Under the pieces are notes generated by a model that was not told the origin of the DNA, searched no databases, and saw only the letters and a list, made by a program, of their open reading frames with translations. 21,955 nt of DNA from a virus. Positions 15,560-21,634 of the stretch are shown here, piece after piece. The DNA lies in the IMG/VR virus record IMGVR_UViG_3300032675_000147, positions 1-21,955 of that record. One strand, given 5' to 3'. The translations under genes were made by a program, and so were the position numbers. The first letter of the stretch is position 1. The number at the start of each line of letters is the position of its first letter.

Positions 15560-16298
15560 ATGCCTTGCAGACCTTGGTCACCTCCCCAAGGCGTGGGCCT
15601 GGGTTACGGTTGATGATCTCTTCTACGATCTTTGTGCGGTCACCTATGCCTAGGCTAAGAACTGTGTAAGCTCCTACTGAAGGTTTTCCATTTACTGAGA
15701 GAACACATCCAGTTAATAGAAGAGTGTTAATTTCAGCAGAGGTTTTGTCAGCATTCTCTAGAAGTTTCTTCTGGGTTACTCCTGTAGGAAGTTCTACTTT
15801 AACAAAGCCATGCTTTGTCTCTACATCCCATACACGATCTGCCATAGGGTCTTCTAAAGTACGAACAGGAACATCTTCAACAAGATCTATTACTAGCTCT
15901 TGTTCAGCCAAACAGCTGCCGCATCGAATATTAAGTTTGATCTCTTGGCCAAAGGTAACTCGACGAATTCCAATAAGGAGCGCGTCTCTGTCTCCAGCTA
16001 AGAGGTTATCTAAATCTTCCTTAGTAGCGTCTCGAGAACCGATCTTAACTAGACCTCGTTGTAGAAGTACGTTTAGAGCTTTGCCTGTACTAGACGCTTT
16101 AGCGATAGCTTCTTCGTCAACACCGTTAAGCTCACGAACTTCTGCAGTTGTGATTAGTTCGCCTTTCTCAATGAAGCCTCCGGGAAGAGTTACTTCAGGT
16201 CCTAGAGGAGCCTTAGTCTCAACGACTGGTGCAGGCTCCTCCATTACCTTTGCTGCAAATTGATTGACTAGTTCTGCATCTGTTATTACTTTTGCCAC
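15507..16298 (-). CDS. Zinc-ribbon gp26-like baseplate/tail assembly protein
   Basis: A 263-aa protein between tube and tape measure genes. After a disordered, Pro/Glu-rich N-terminus (1-40) it shows a layout like T4 gp26-type baseplate proteins of contractile phages: VTLPGGFIEKGELITTAEVR (36-55), LNVLLQRGL (75-83), then DRDALLIGIRRVTFGQEI (103-120). Two cysteine pairs, C126/C129 (CGSC) and C244/C247 (CKAC), probably form one zinc ribbon. Position and the overlapping downstream frame also match the tail assembly chaperone slot (P2 E, lambda G). The start is GTG at 16298 with AAAGGAG upstream. I am confident it is a tail assembly or baseplate protein; whether it is a hub catalyst or tape-measure chaperone is open. 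Confidence 0.85.
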   Translation of the reverse strand: MAKVITDAELVNQFAAKVMEEPAPVVETKAPLGPEVTLPGGFIEKGELITTAEVRELNGVDEEAIAKASSTGKALNVLLQRGLVKIGSRDATKEDLDNLLAGDRDALLIGIRRVTFGQEIKLNIRCGSCLAEQELVIDLVEDVPVRTLEDPMADRVWDVETKHGFVKVELPTGVTQKKLLENADKTSAEINTLLLTGCVLSVNGKPSVGAYTVLSLGIGDRTKIVEEIINRNPGPRLGEVTKVCKACAEDIALPLSLVDLFRL

Positions 16299-16323
16299 GT
16301 TTATTGCTCCTTTTAATTAGTTA

Positions 16324-16986
16324 TTAGATATCTGAAGCGATCTTCAAACCGTCTGTTGTTGACACTCCGTCGTTAGTAAAGAAGGCTGAGATGCCTTCGT
16401 GTACTAGTGTCATTGTTTCAAACATAAGCGCTCCGTTTGTAGCGTCTAGGTCTGAGTAACTTAGGTTTGTGATCCAAGCATTGTGAATTTTAAAGCCCAT
16501 AGCTGGTGTAGGAGACCCAGCATTTGTGTTTGGGTGCTGGTTAACAAAGATTGTAACGTTAACACGAAACCCTGAACCAGAGCCTGTTTCACCGTCATAT
16601 GTGTTAACCGTTGTGTTAGCTCCAGGAAGAAGCCCTTGACCAGCAGAAGCGCCAAACAATCCGCGCATCCACACCATAGCTTGGTCCTGTCCAAAGATAG
16701 TTCCACGTGTGAATGTGAGGGGTTGGAATGTTGTCATGCCTGGGATCTGGTGAACAGTGGTGTTGAATCCGCCTTCACGGTATGTGATGTTCTGTGTTTG
16801 GATTGCCAAACCAGAGATTGTTGAAAATCCACCGGTCCAACCTGTTGTGATTTTAGAGCTGAACGCCGCATCAGTTGAGTTCGTCGAAGCGCTAGCTACA
16901 GGTTCAAACACAGCGTTAAATCTAAACGTGCGTAATGGATCTGTAATCAGGCTAGAGTTGTAAGCGGTAAGTGAGCTTGTTGTCAT
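16324..16986 (-). CDS. Tail tube protein (T4 gp19-like)
   Basis: Main protein of the inner tail tube, which stacks as hexamers inside the sheath. The 220-aa product shows the gp19-family layout: N-terminal LRTFRFNAVFEPV (18-30), FSTISGLAIQTQNITYREGG (54-73), then PLTFTRGTIFGQDQAMVWMR, and a late beta pair including KIHNAWITNLSYSDLDA before MFETMTLVHEG. It follows the sheath gene with 14 bases between and has AAGGAG about 10 bases before the ATG. The length is somewhat above the roughly 150 aa of minimal tube proteins, mainly because of Gly/Thr/Asn-rich loops. Sheath then tube is the standard order. Confidence 0.93.
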   Translation of the reverse strand: MTTSSLTAYNSSLITDPLRTFRFNAVFEPVASASTNSTDAAFSSKITTGWTGGFSTISGLAIQTQNITYREGGFNTTVHQIPGMTTFQPLTFTRGTIFGQDQAMVWMRGLFGASAGQGLLPGANTTVNTYDGETGSGSGFRVNVTIFVNQHPNTNAGSPTPAMGFKIHNAWITNLSYSDLDATNGALMFETMTLVHEGISAFFTNDGVSTTDGLKIASDI

Positions 16987-17000
16987 TTTACTTTATCTCC

Positions 17001-18509
17001 TTAAGATACAGTGACAGTGGTACCACCGCTGTACTGGCCGATGTTGATTACAATAAACTCAGCTGGACGTTGCAAAGCAACTCCCACCTGAATATTTACA
17101 TAACCATTGTCAATGGTTGTGGGTGTGTTATTAGTTGCGTCACAGATTACAAAGTAAGCCTGTGATGGGGCTGAACCTGTTAATCCGCCTTGACCCCAAA
17201 AGCTGGTCAAGAAAGCGCTAACTGATGCATTGATACGGGCCCACAGTTTTGCATCGTTTGGCTCGAAGATAGCAAACTGTGTGAGGTCCTTAAGAGACTT
17301 TTCAATGTAGATAAGGCTACGACGAACGGGCACGTACTTATCAACATATCCTGGCTTCAAGGTGCGAGCACCCATAACAACAATTCCGGAACCTGAAATG
17401 TAACGAATAGCATTAACAGGCGCTGAAGCGCTGTTTAGAGCATCTAGGTTTGCATTAGATAGGGCTGGTACAGAGACTGTTCCAGCTAAACGGGCTTGAA
17501 GACCCGCTGGAGCTTTAAAGATACCGCGTGAAGCGTCAGTGGCTGCATACAAACCTGCTACAGCTGCGCCTGCTCCAATGGTCTTAGTAGCTGAACGGTT
17601 ACCGCCAACTGCAATTGTTGGGTCAGAAACAGTGATCTGTGGGTAGTAGACAGCTGCTTGTGATGTTTGTGTGTAAGAAGCTGCAAGAGTTAACTGGTTA
17701 GCTACAGTATCATTCTCTCCGTCAATAACTACAAAGACGTCATTTGAACGGGTAGAGCCTGTAGCGTATCCGATAACGTTATTGATAGTTGTGGCGTCTG
17801 TATATCCTGGCACGTTCATAACCAATGATTGTGGGATAGTATCAAATGCGCTAAGAGCAGATGTGATGTTTGTAGAAGTTACCGCTGATCCGTCTGAACC
17901 AGACGTCAAAGCAACAGGTGTTGATTGAACTGCTGGGTTACGGGTTGCTCCTGTAGCTGTTGAACCTGAGTCAGCAAGTACAATGTAATTAGAGTTGCCG
18001 TTGACGATGTTCAAAGCATAACGAGGGTCTGATGCGGTCATTGTTAGTTGAAGCCATTGGCTTTCAACAACCGAACCGTTGTAGTAGACAGTGAGGTCAA
18101 AGTAACCAGTTACAGCGTTGCTTGTAATGGTTACGCTGATGTTATTTCCCCAGGTACCTGCACTAAGACCAGATACTGCAAGAGTATTTGCTGGTGTTCC
18201 CTCTGTGTCTTGAAACACACGAGTAGCTGCAGCAGCGCCTGAACCTGTTACACGAAGTACGTATAGAGGGGCACTTGTCTGTTGGAAGTAAGAGTTAACT
18301 GCTAGAGGCAAGTTGTTGCTCTGAACAGTGTTCCAGCTACCAAATAGGTTGTAGTACTGTCCCCATGAGGTTACTAGAGTAGGTACTGTTGGACCACGGT
18401 CATTAGCTCCTACTAGAGCAGAAACTGTGTTAGACGATGGGCCAGCGAGTGGTGAAATAGGGTTTAGCGTCTCTTGAACGTACACCCCTGGGCGTAGATA
18501 AGTTGTCAT
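17001..18509 (-). CDS. Contractile tail sheath protein
   Basis: A 502-aa sheath subunit whose contraction drives the tube through the envelope. It begins with the canonical LRPGVYVQE segment (5-13), followed by VSALVGANDRGP, the first conserved fold. The C-terminal 107 residues (396-502) are the conserved inner domain: RRSLIYIEKSLKDLTQFAIF, then EPND, LWARI, FLTSFWGQGGL, and VALQRPAEFIVINIGQY near the end. The middle (about 90-330) is variable and rich in Thr, Ser and Val and is probably the exposed outer domain. It has AAGGAGA before the ATG. This gene is the firmest evidence that the phage is a myovirus. Confidence 0.97.
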   Translation of the reverse strand: MTTYLRPGVYVQETLNPISPLAGPSSNTVSALVGANDRGPTVPTLVTSWGQYYNLFGSWNTVQSNNLPLAVNSYFQQTSAPLYVLRVTGSGAAAATRVFQDTEGTPANTLAVSGLSAGTWGNNISVTITSNAVTGYFDLTVYYNGSVVESQWLQLTMTASDPRYALNIVNGNSNYIVLADSGSTATGATRNPAVQSTPVALTSGSDGSAVTSTNITSALSAFDTIPQSLVMNVPGYTDATTINNVIGYATGSTRSNDVFVVIDGENDTVANQLTLAASYTQTSQAAVYYPQITVSDPTIAVGGNRSATKTIGAGAAVAGLYAATDASRGIFKAPAGLQARLAGTVSVPALSNANLDALNSASAPVNAIRYISGSGIVVMGARTLKPGYVDKYVPVRRSLIYIEKSLKDLTQFAIFEPNDAKLWARINASVSAFLTSFWGQGGLTGSAPSQAYFVICDATNNTPTTIDNGYVNIQVGVALQRPAEFIVINIGQYSGGTTVTVS

Positions 18510-18551
18510 TATATCTCCTTGTTTTTAACGAGTTTACGTTTAGAGGGCCGG

Positions 18552-19169
18552 TTAGTAAACAGTCGGGATGGACGGTGTAGTTGTTGTTATAGAAACTTCT
18601 TGTACAAGTTCTACAGCAGATGCAGCTTGCGCTGGCGTCATCTGGCTCATAACTCTTACAGATAGAACGTTTCTCAAGAGGCGACGGTTTCCAGTTTCAC
18701 TGTCAACTGCATCTCTTTTTACAAATCCATCAAGGAACATGGAACGGCTGCTATTCTCTGTACCTAGTTCATTAGGCACAATCAACCATCCGTACTTTGA
18801 TGGAAACTTATTTAGTAGCTGGTACATCAGCGACCTGTCGTGTCGCGGGTTACGTGAGTAAGATGTCACTTGATACACAATGTCATAAGCAACAGGGATG
18901 TCGTAGCTGTATGCAACTCCACTTACAGGTGAGATGGTTCCTTGAAAGTCGTCGTCCACCAGATTTCCAGACGTTTGGCGAGCGTTGCCGGGAACAATAT
19001 CAATAAGGTCAATAGTTACAAATGGAAAGGTTTGATCACGGATTTCAATGTCAGGGTACCCAAACCAGACCTTAATTGGGCGGTCGGCGTTCTTATCGTC
19101 TGACACTGTCATGCCTGATAGAAAAGTCTTAAGTGCTAGGTCTTCTGCAATGATAAATGGGTTACCCAT
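18552..19169 (-). CDS. Probable tail terminator / tail completion protein
   Basis: A 205-aa protein directly upstream of the sheath, the usual place of the tail terminator that caps the sheath and tube. Features are FVTIDLIDIVPG near the N-terminus, a Ser/Tyr-rich beta section, then YDIVYQVTSYSRNPRHDRSL and LLNKFPSKYG, a strand-helix pattern typical of these alpha/beta proteins (lambda gpU, Mu gp37 type). I assign it from layout and position, not from a decisive motif. I prefer ATG 19169 because AGGTG lies just before it. A TTG 15 bases upstream would add five residues. It overlaps the neck gene by 8 bases and is followed by a 42-base gap before the sheath. Confidence 0.8.
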   Translation of the reverse strand: MGNPFIIAEDLALKTFLSGMTVSDDKNADRPIKVWFGYPDIEIRDQTFPFVTIDLIDIVPGNARQTSGNLVDDDFQGTISPVSGVAYSYDIPVAYDIVYQVTSYSRNPRHDRSLMYQLLNKFPSKYGWLIVPNELGTENSSRSMFLDGFVKRDAVDSETGNRRLLRNVLSVRVMSQMTPAQAASAVELVQEVSITTTTPSIPTVY

Positions 19170-19497
19170 TGAACACCTGCGCAATCAGATCATCTAGAAC
19201 AGCATCTCTTATAGCCGCTTCTACAGAAGGACCTACTCGGTTTACAAATGGGCGGATAGCAGCGTTAGGCATACCAAACTCGATGCCGTACTCTTCGTCA
19301 TCTACTTTAGCCTTCATATTATCTGAGACTTTGACCTCTAGGTCATACAGAGTATCTACCTCTACACTCAAGCTGTCTATAAGCTCTTTAGGCCAGTCAG
19401 AGAGTTTAGCGATCTCTTGAAGTTGAGATGTAAGGTTAGGCAGGGCTAAAACAGCCTTATGTGCCAACGCGTCTATGTTATTTTTTCTTGAAGACAC
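19162..19497 (-). CDS. HK97-gp10-like neck/tail completion protein (probable)
   Basis: A 111-aa protein. A helical N-terminal half (LAHKAVLALPNLTSQLQEIA) leads to a strand pair and an EYGIEFGMPNAAIRPFVNRV segment (69-88), then a helix. This resembles the E-Y-G...P-x(3)-R-P-F pattern of HK97 gp10-like head-tail connection proteins. Position between head genes and the tail terminator agrees. Start is GTG 19497 with AAAGGT upstream inside the preceding 49-aa gene (20-base overlap). Confidence is good that it is a neck protein, lower for the exact family. Confidence 0.75.
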   Translation of the reverse strand: MSSRKNNIDALAHKAVLALPNLTSQLQEIAKLSDWPKELIDSLSVEVDTLYDLEVKVSDNMKAKVDDEEYGIEFGMPNAAIRPFVNRVGPSVEAAIRDAVLDDLIAQVFNG

Positions 19498-19627
19498 GCT
19501 TAAATACCTTTGCTTGGTACAGTGTTTCCCCAGGAGTCTTGAGCACAGATGTATCGATGTCGGGCACGTTTTGCGCTATAGCTCTAGCAAACTCAACGTC
19601 AGACGGCTTGTCAATTCTTTCAGCCAC
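19478..19627 (-). CDS. 49-aa protein opening the tail block
   Basis: A short gene with a strong ribosome binding site (AAAGGAG, 7 bases before a GTG start at 19627). The product begins MAERIDKPSDVEFARAIA, has a middle NVPDIDTSVLKTPGETLY, and ends in a basic KVFKRVFKKK. No known motif is seen. It overlaps the gp10-like gene by 20 bases and is the first gene after the terminator. The good start signal and tight spacing make it credible despite its length. Its role is unknown; a head-tail joining or tail-assembly factor is suggested by position only. Confidence 0.7.
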   Translation of the reverse strand: MAERIDKPSDVEFARAIAQNVPDIDTSVLKTPGETLYQAKVFKRVFKKK

Positions 19628-19633
19628 GATAAT

Positions 19634-19645
19634 CTCCTTTAGGAG
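19634..19645 (-). promoter_or_regulatory. RBS within a perfect CTCC/GGAG palindrome
   Basis: The Shine-Dalgarno sequence of the 49-aa gene lies in CTCC-TAAA-GGAG (mRNA sense), which could form a small stem masking GGAG. The same arrangement, with CCTCC/GGAGG, occurs before the first replication-block gene at 4906-4923. Confidence 0.3.
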
Positions 19646-19670
19646 GCACAGTACTTCGCAAGGGTAAATC

Positions 19671-19688
19671 TAATCCCGCACGGGATTA
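19671..19688. promoter_or_regulatory. Perfect 8-bp inverted repeat, possible operator or leader hairpin
   Basis: TAATCCCG-CA-CGGGATTA, arms of 8 bp with a 2-base centre, lies between the terminator and the first tail-block gene. On the minus strand it directly follows a TATAGT (19693-19688) that could be a -10 box; no convincing -35 box is seen. It could be an operator, or an mRNA 5' hairpin left after termination or processing. Confidence 0.45.
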
Positions 19689-19693
19689 CTATA

Positions 19694-19725
19694 AGGATAA
19701 ACGAAAGGCCCCATCTCTGGGGCCT
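19694..19725 (-). terminator. Rho-independent terminator at end of head/neck block
   Basis: On the minus strand AGGCCCC and GGGGCCT (19725-19706) form a perfect 7-bp, GC-rich stem with a 6-base AGAGAT loop, followed by the T-rich run TTTCGTTTATCC. It lies six bases past the stop of the Lys-rich Cys-motif gene and before the tail block. The T tract is interrupted, so read-through into the tail genes is likely. Confidence 0.8.
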
Positions 19726-19731
19726 AAGCGC

Positions 19732-19920
19732 TTACTTCTTTTTGAGGATCTTCTTGGCTAGAGCCTTATCGGTCTTCTCGTCCTCTTTTTCAAACTTCTT
19801 TTTCTGAGCTGGCTTCATTCCTTTTTCGAACTTAGCGTCGCTGTCTTTCTTCTTACCCTTTGGGCCTTTGCCGTATCCGACTTCGCCCTTTTTCTTACCG
19901 CAACCACATGAGATACAGAT
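19732..19920 (-). CDS. Lys-rich mini-protein with Cys motif, apparent AUC start
   Basis: An open frame of 62 residues rich in Lys (over a third) with an N-terminal CISCGCGKKK motif, a Gly/Lys stretch (GYGKGPKGKKK) and a helical, charged C-terminus ending KKILKKK. Composition resembles the neighbouring 60-aa basic protein and suggests nucleic-acid binding or packaging with DNA. There is no ATG, GTG or TTG at a sensible place: the frame has only one ATG, halfway along. An ATC at 19920, one base after the stop of the endonuclease VII-like gene and 8 bases after GAAGG, is the best start and would give M-C-I-S-C-G-C-G. A degraded start or sequencing error are alternatives. The gene is followed by the terminator. 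Confidence 0.55.
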   Translation of the reverse strand: MCISCGCGKKKGEVGYGKGPKGKKKDSDAKFEKGMKPAQKKKFEKEDEKTDKALAKKILKKK

Positions 19921-19921
19921 T

Positions 19922-20380
19922 TTAGTTACCTTCTTTCGTTGTATAGTTTGTTAGGTATTCAACAGCCCTTTTTAAGGTTTCCAAGTCGTCCTTAGCGTGA
20001 CCTATCAAAAGGTTGCAGTCTCGACAGAGTAACCCCCTAAGGCACTTTCCACACGTTGTTTCTTCAGGACAACAGCTGTGGTCGTGGTCAATATTGGATT
20101 CCCAGCGATTAGCATCTTCTAAGGTTGGATTAGACAACTTTTTTAAGCATATTGGGCACTGCCCATTTTGCTTCAAATAAAGCTCATTTAAACCCTCTAA
20201 AGTAAGGGCATATCGAAGCCTTATATGTTGACCGTATCTTACCAACCTATTGTATGGTTTTCTATAATACTTGTGCTTATTAACTTTATCGTAATCTTTT
20301 TTGCAAGGTAAGCAATAGCCTTGATTTTTATGAAAATCGGTTAATGGCTTAGTTACCCCACACTTAGGACAAGTCTTGAT
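19922..20380 (-). CDS. Endonuclease VII-like HNH nuclease with N-terminal zinc ribbon, apparent AUC start
   Basis: A recombination endonuclease VII-type protein, a family that cleaves branched DNA before packaging. The core has C75/C78 (CPIC), the catalytic-type segment NIDHDH (96-101, D100/H101), a Cys-rich loop, and C119/C122-N123 (CRDCN), then a helical tail. A canonical start exists only at TTG 20245 (107 aa). The open frame runs further and encodes a typical family N-terminus, KTCPKCGVTKPLTDFHKN with a second pair CLPC (C4, C7, C23, C26), so the real start is probably the ATC at 20380. It shares one base with the upstream TAA (TAATC), copying the TAATG couplings elsewhere. The shorter TTG form remains possible and would lose the zinc ribbon. 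Confidence 0.85.
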   Translation of the reverse strand: MKTCPKCGVTKPLTDFHKNQGYCLPCKKDYDKVNKHKYYRKPYNRLVRYGQHIRLRYALTLEGLNELYLKQNGQCPICLKKLSNPTLEDANRWESNIDHDHSCCPEETTCGKCLRGLLCRDCNLLIGHAKDDLETLKRAVEYLTNYTTKEGN

Positions 20381-20562
20381 TATTTCTTACCCTTCTTAGC
20401 ATCTTTCTTACCCTTGTGGGCCATGGCTTCCATTTTTTTGACTCCGTACTTTTTGATACCAGCTGCAGCCGCGACCGCTGCTGGATTCTTAGCTCCACCT
20501 TTTGCAGCCTCTTCTTCAACCTTCTTGAAGCGCGAGCCTGAGCCTAGTTTAGCTTTTGCCAT
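20380..20562 (-). CDS. Basic 60-aa protein
   Basis: A small Lys/Ala-rich protein beginning MAKAKLGSGSRFKKVEE, with a middle GAKNPAAVAAAAGIKKYG and a basic end HKGKKDAKKGKK. I recall similar small proteins (AK-x-K-LG-x-G...GAK(D/N)P...A-x-x-GRKKYG) among phages of Actinobacteria, often near head genes, without a known role. Two short helices are likely. Start ATG 20562 has AAAGGAG at 7-base spacing within the end of the 44-aa gene. The stop overlaps the presumed start of the nuclease. A capsid-internal or DNA-binding role is plausible but not shown. Confidence 0.8.
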   Translation of the reverse strand: MAKAKLGSGSRFKKVEEEAAKGGAKNPAAVAAAAGIKKYGVKKMEAMAHKGKKDAKKGKK

Positions 20563-20683
20563 GTCTTTTCTCCTTTACTTCCTCAGGTAGTTTACCTTTA
20601 GGGGTTTCTTTCTGCCATTGACGCGCCATCTGAGGATGAGTGGCGTACATCCACTTTTCCTGTTTACGGCTCTTAAAGGGCAT
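20549..20683 (-). CDS. 44-aa MPFKS-type phage mini-protein
   Basis: Encodes MPFKSRKQEKWMYATHPQMA followed by RQWQKETPKGK and a charged tail. The MPFKS-x-x-Q...W/Y...(N/H)P-x-(I/M)A-x-x-W pattern is a widespread phage small-protein type found near structural genes, with no established function known to me. The ATG at 20683 makes a TAATG overlap with the 32-aa gene, and the end overlaps the 60-aa gene by 14 bases, containing its ribosome binding site. The family resemblance makes this credible despite its size. Confidence 0.78.
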   Translation of the reverse strand: MPFKSRKQEKWMYATHPQMARQWQKETPKGKLPEEVKEKRHGKS

Positions 20684-20781
20684 TACTTACTCTTTACTGT
20701 AACTGAAGACTTGGCTTTAGTAGATGTAGCGCTACCGCTAAGAGTAATGGCTTCACCCTTTTTACGGATTCGGATACTCAT
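20683..20781 (-). CDS. 32-aa basic peptide
   Basis: A very short frame, MSIRIRKKGEAITLSGSATS followed by TKAKSSVTVKSK, linked at both ends by overlaps: ATGA with the decoration-like gene before it and TAATG with the 44-aa gene after. No motif recognised; strands with alternating Ile/Arg and Ser/Thr/Val suggest a short beta-hairpin. The two coupled junctions are the main argument that it is translated. Confidence 0.6.
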   Translation of the reverse strand: MSIRIRKKGEAITLSGSATSTKAKSSVTVKSK

Positions 20782-21092
20782 GCAGACGTAACCTTCAAGG
20801 TTGCTACGTTAGAGCTAGAGGCTGAAGAGATAGCGTAGATAACCTCATTTTGGCTAAGGCTATCGATTGTTGCTGACGCGCCTGCTGCAAGAGAAATTCC
20901 ATAGGAAGACGCAGTAACTCCTGGACCTCCAATGTAAACAGTGGCTGAGGCGTCTACGTTCTGAATAGAGATAGTAGCAAACGCCCAAGTAGGGTAGACC
21001 TCGCCCGTTACTGGGTTGGTCAAGTTTGCGTCTGTGTTTAACGCTACAGCTGTAGAGCTGTTGAGCGCAACGACTGCGTGTGATATTGCCAT
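20778..21092 (-). CDS. Small Ala/Ser-rich probable capsid decoration or fibre protein
   Basis: A 104-aa, low-charge, beta-rich protein. The central pattern ISIQNVDASATVYIGGPGVT (42-61), then SLAAGASATID and VIYAIS with a closing SNVATLKV strand, resembles short head-surface proteins of many phages in which a (V/I)-x-N-x-D-x-x-x-x-VYIGG-x-x-VT segment recurs. I infer a decoration or head-fibre role; sequence alone does not separate this from a minor tail protein. It is preceded by AAGGAG at good spacing and follows the HNH gene. The ending SNVAT recalls the start of the beta-modules in the baseplate genes. Confidence 0.7.
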   Translation of the reverse strand: MAISHAVVALNSSTAVALNTDANLTNPVTGEVYPTWAFATISIQNVDASATVYIGGPGVTASSYGISLAAGASATIDSLSQNEVIYAISSASSSNVATLKVTSA

Positions 21093-21100
21093 GGGTCTCC

Positions 21101-21634
21101 TTAGTTGGCATACTGCTGAGTTATAAGTTTAGCGTTCTTTTTTGTATTGCACAGACCATGAGAAGGTCTTACGTTATCTAGGGTATCTGGTCCGCCTTTA
21201 GACATAGGGATCAAATGGTCTATATGTAGGCCTTTTTCCCACCCCTCAGCTCCAGTACTTCTCTTAGCTCCTAGGTCAATCTTTTCGTTACATATATGGC
21301 ATAGCGTGCCGTACAGAGACAAGACTTCCTCTTCTGTGTAAGGCCCGCAGGTAGTGTTTAACATCCAAGCCCTACGCTTGTTATTAAACGCCCTAGTTCT
21401 GGCACGAACTTCTTCTATATTGCGCTCTCTGTAGGATTTATTAGTCCGTTTTCTTTCTTCTTTGTTTCTAACCCGCATTCGGTCACGTTCCTGTATACGG
21501 GCTAGTTTTTCAGGGTTTTTCCTGTATTGCTTGTCGTACTCAAGCTTAAAGCTTCGACACTCTTGGCAGTAATCTGTGCTATTTTTTCTATGCAGGTTCC
21601 AGCCAGCATAAGTGCCGCATTTATCAGTTTGCAT
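21101..21634 (-). CDS. HNH endonuclease, probable homing-type
   Basis: A 177-aa free-standing HNH endonuclease. The N-terminus holds a zinc motif C6-G-T-x-x-G...H15...C23-x-x-C26 like the CGT-x-G fingers common in actinobacterial and actinophage proteins. A long basic helical middle (30-100) follows. The HNH domain has C112/C115 (CHIC), H137-I-D-H140, then N154...H159 and C162-N163. Such nucleases often move themselves into phage genes. The preferred start ATG 21634 lies inside the end of the preceding structural gene, overlapping it by 11 bases, with no Shine-Dalgarno sequence. The frame is open to a TTG at 21718, but that extra part covers coding sequence of the other gene. The protein ends QYAN, as does the upstream gene. 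Confidence 0.85.
   Translation of the reverse strand: MQTDKCGTYAGWNLHRKNSTDYCQECRSFKLEYDKQYRKNPEKLARIQERDRMRVRNKEERKRTNKSYRERNIEEVRARTRAFNNKRRAWMLNTTCGPYTEEEVLSLYGTLCHICNEKIDLGAKRSTGAEGWEKGLHIDHLIPMSKGGPDTLDNVRPSHGLCNTKKNAKLITQQYAN

Noticed and set aside
15480-15560. Lambda-type -1 slippery heptamer for the chaperone pair
   Set aside because: No X XXY YYZ run is visible, and the downstream frame is +1/-2 relative to the first, so a -1 shift would not enter it.
15724-16263. Long plus-strand open frame (179 aa) over the zinc-ribbon gene
   Set aside because: Lies entirely opposite a well-supported gene, has no RBS, and its Ser/Arg-rich composition is that of an antisense shadow. All other plus-strand frames (for example 3607-3969, 13944-14303, 18568-18861) were dropped for the same reason.
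19725-19734. TAAGCGCTTA palindrome as an operator
   Set aside because: Only 10 bp, overlaps a stop codon and the terminator stem edge; more likely chance or part of the terminator surroundings.
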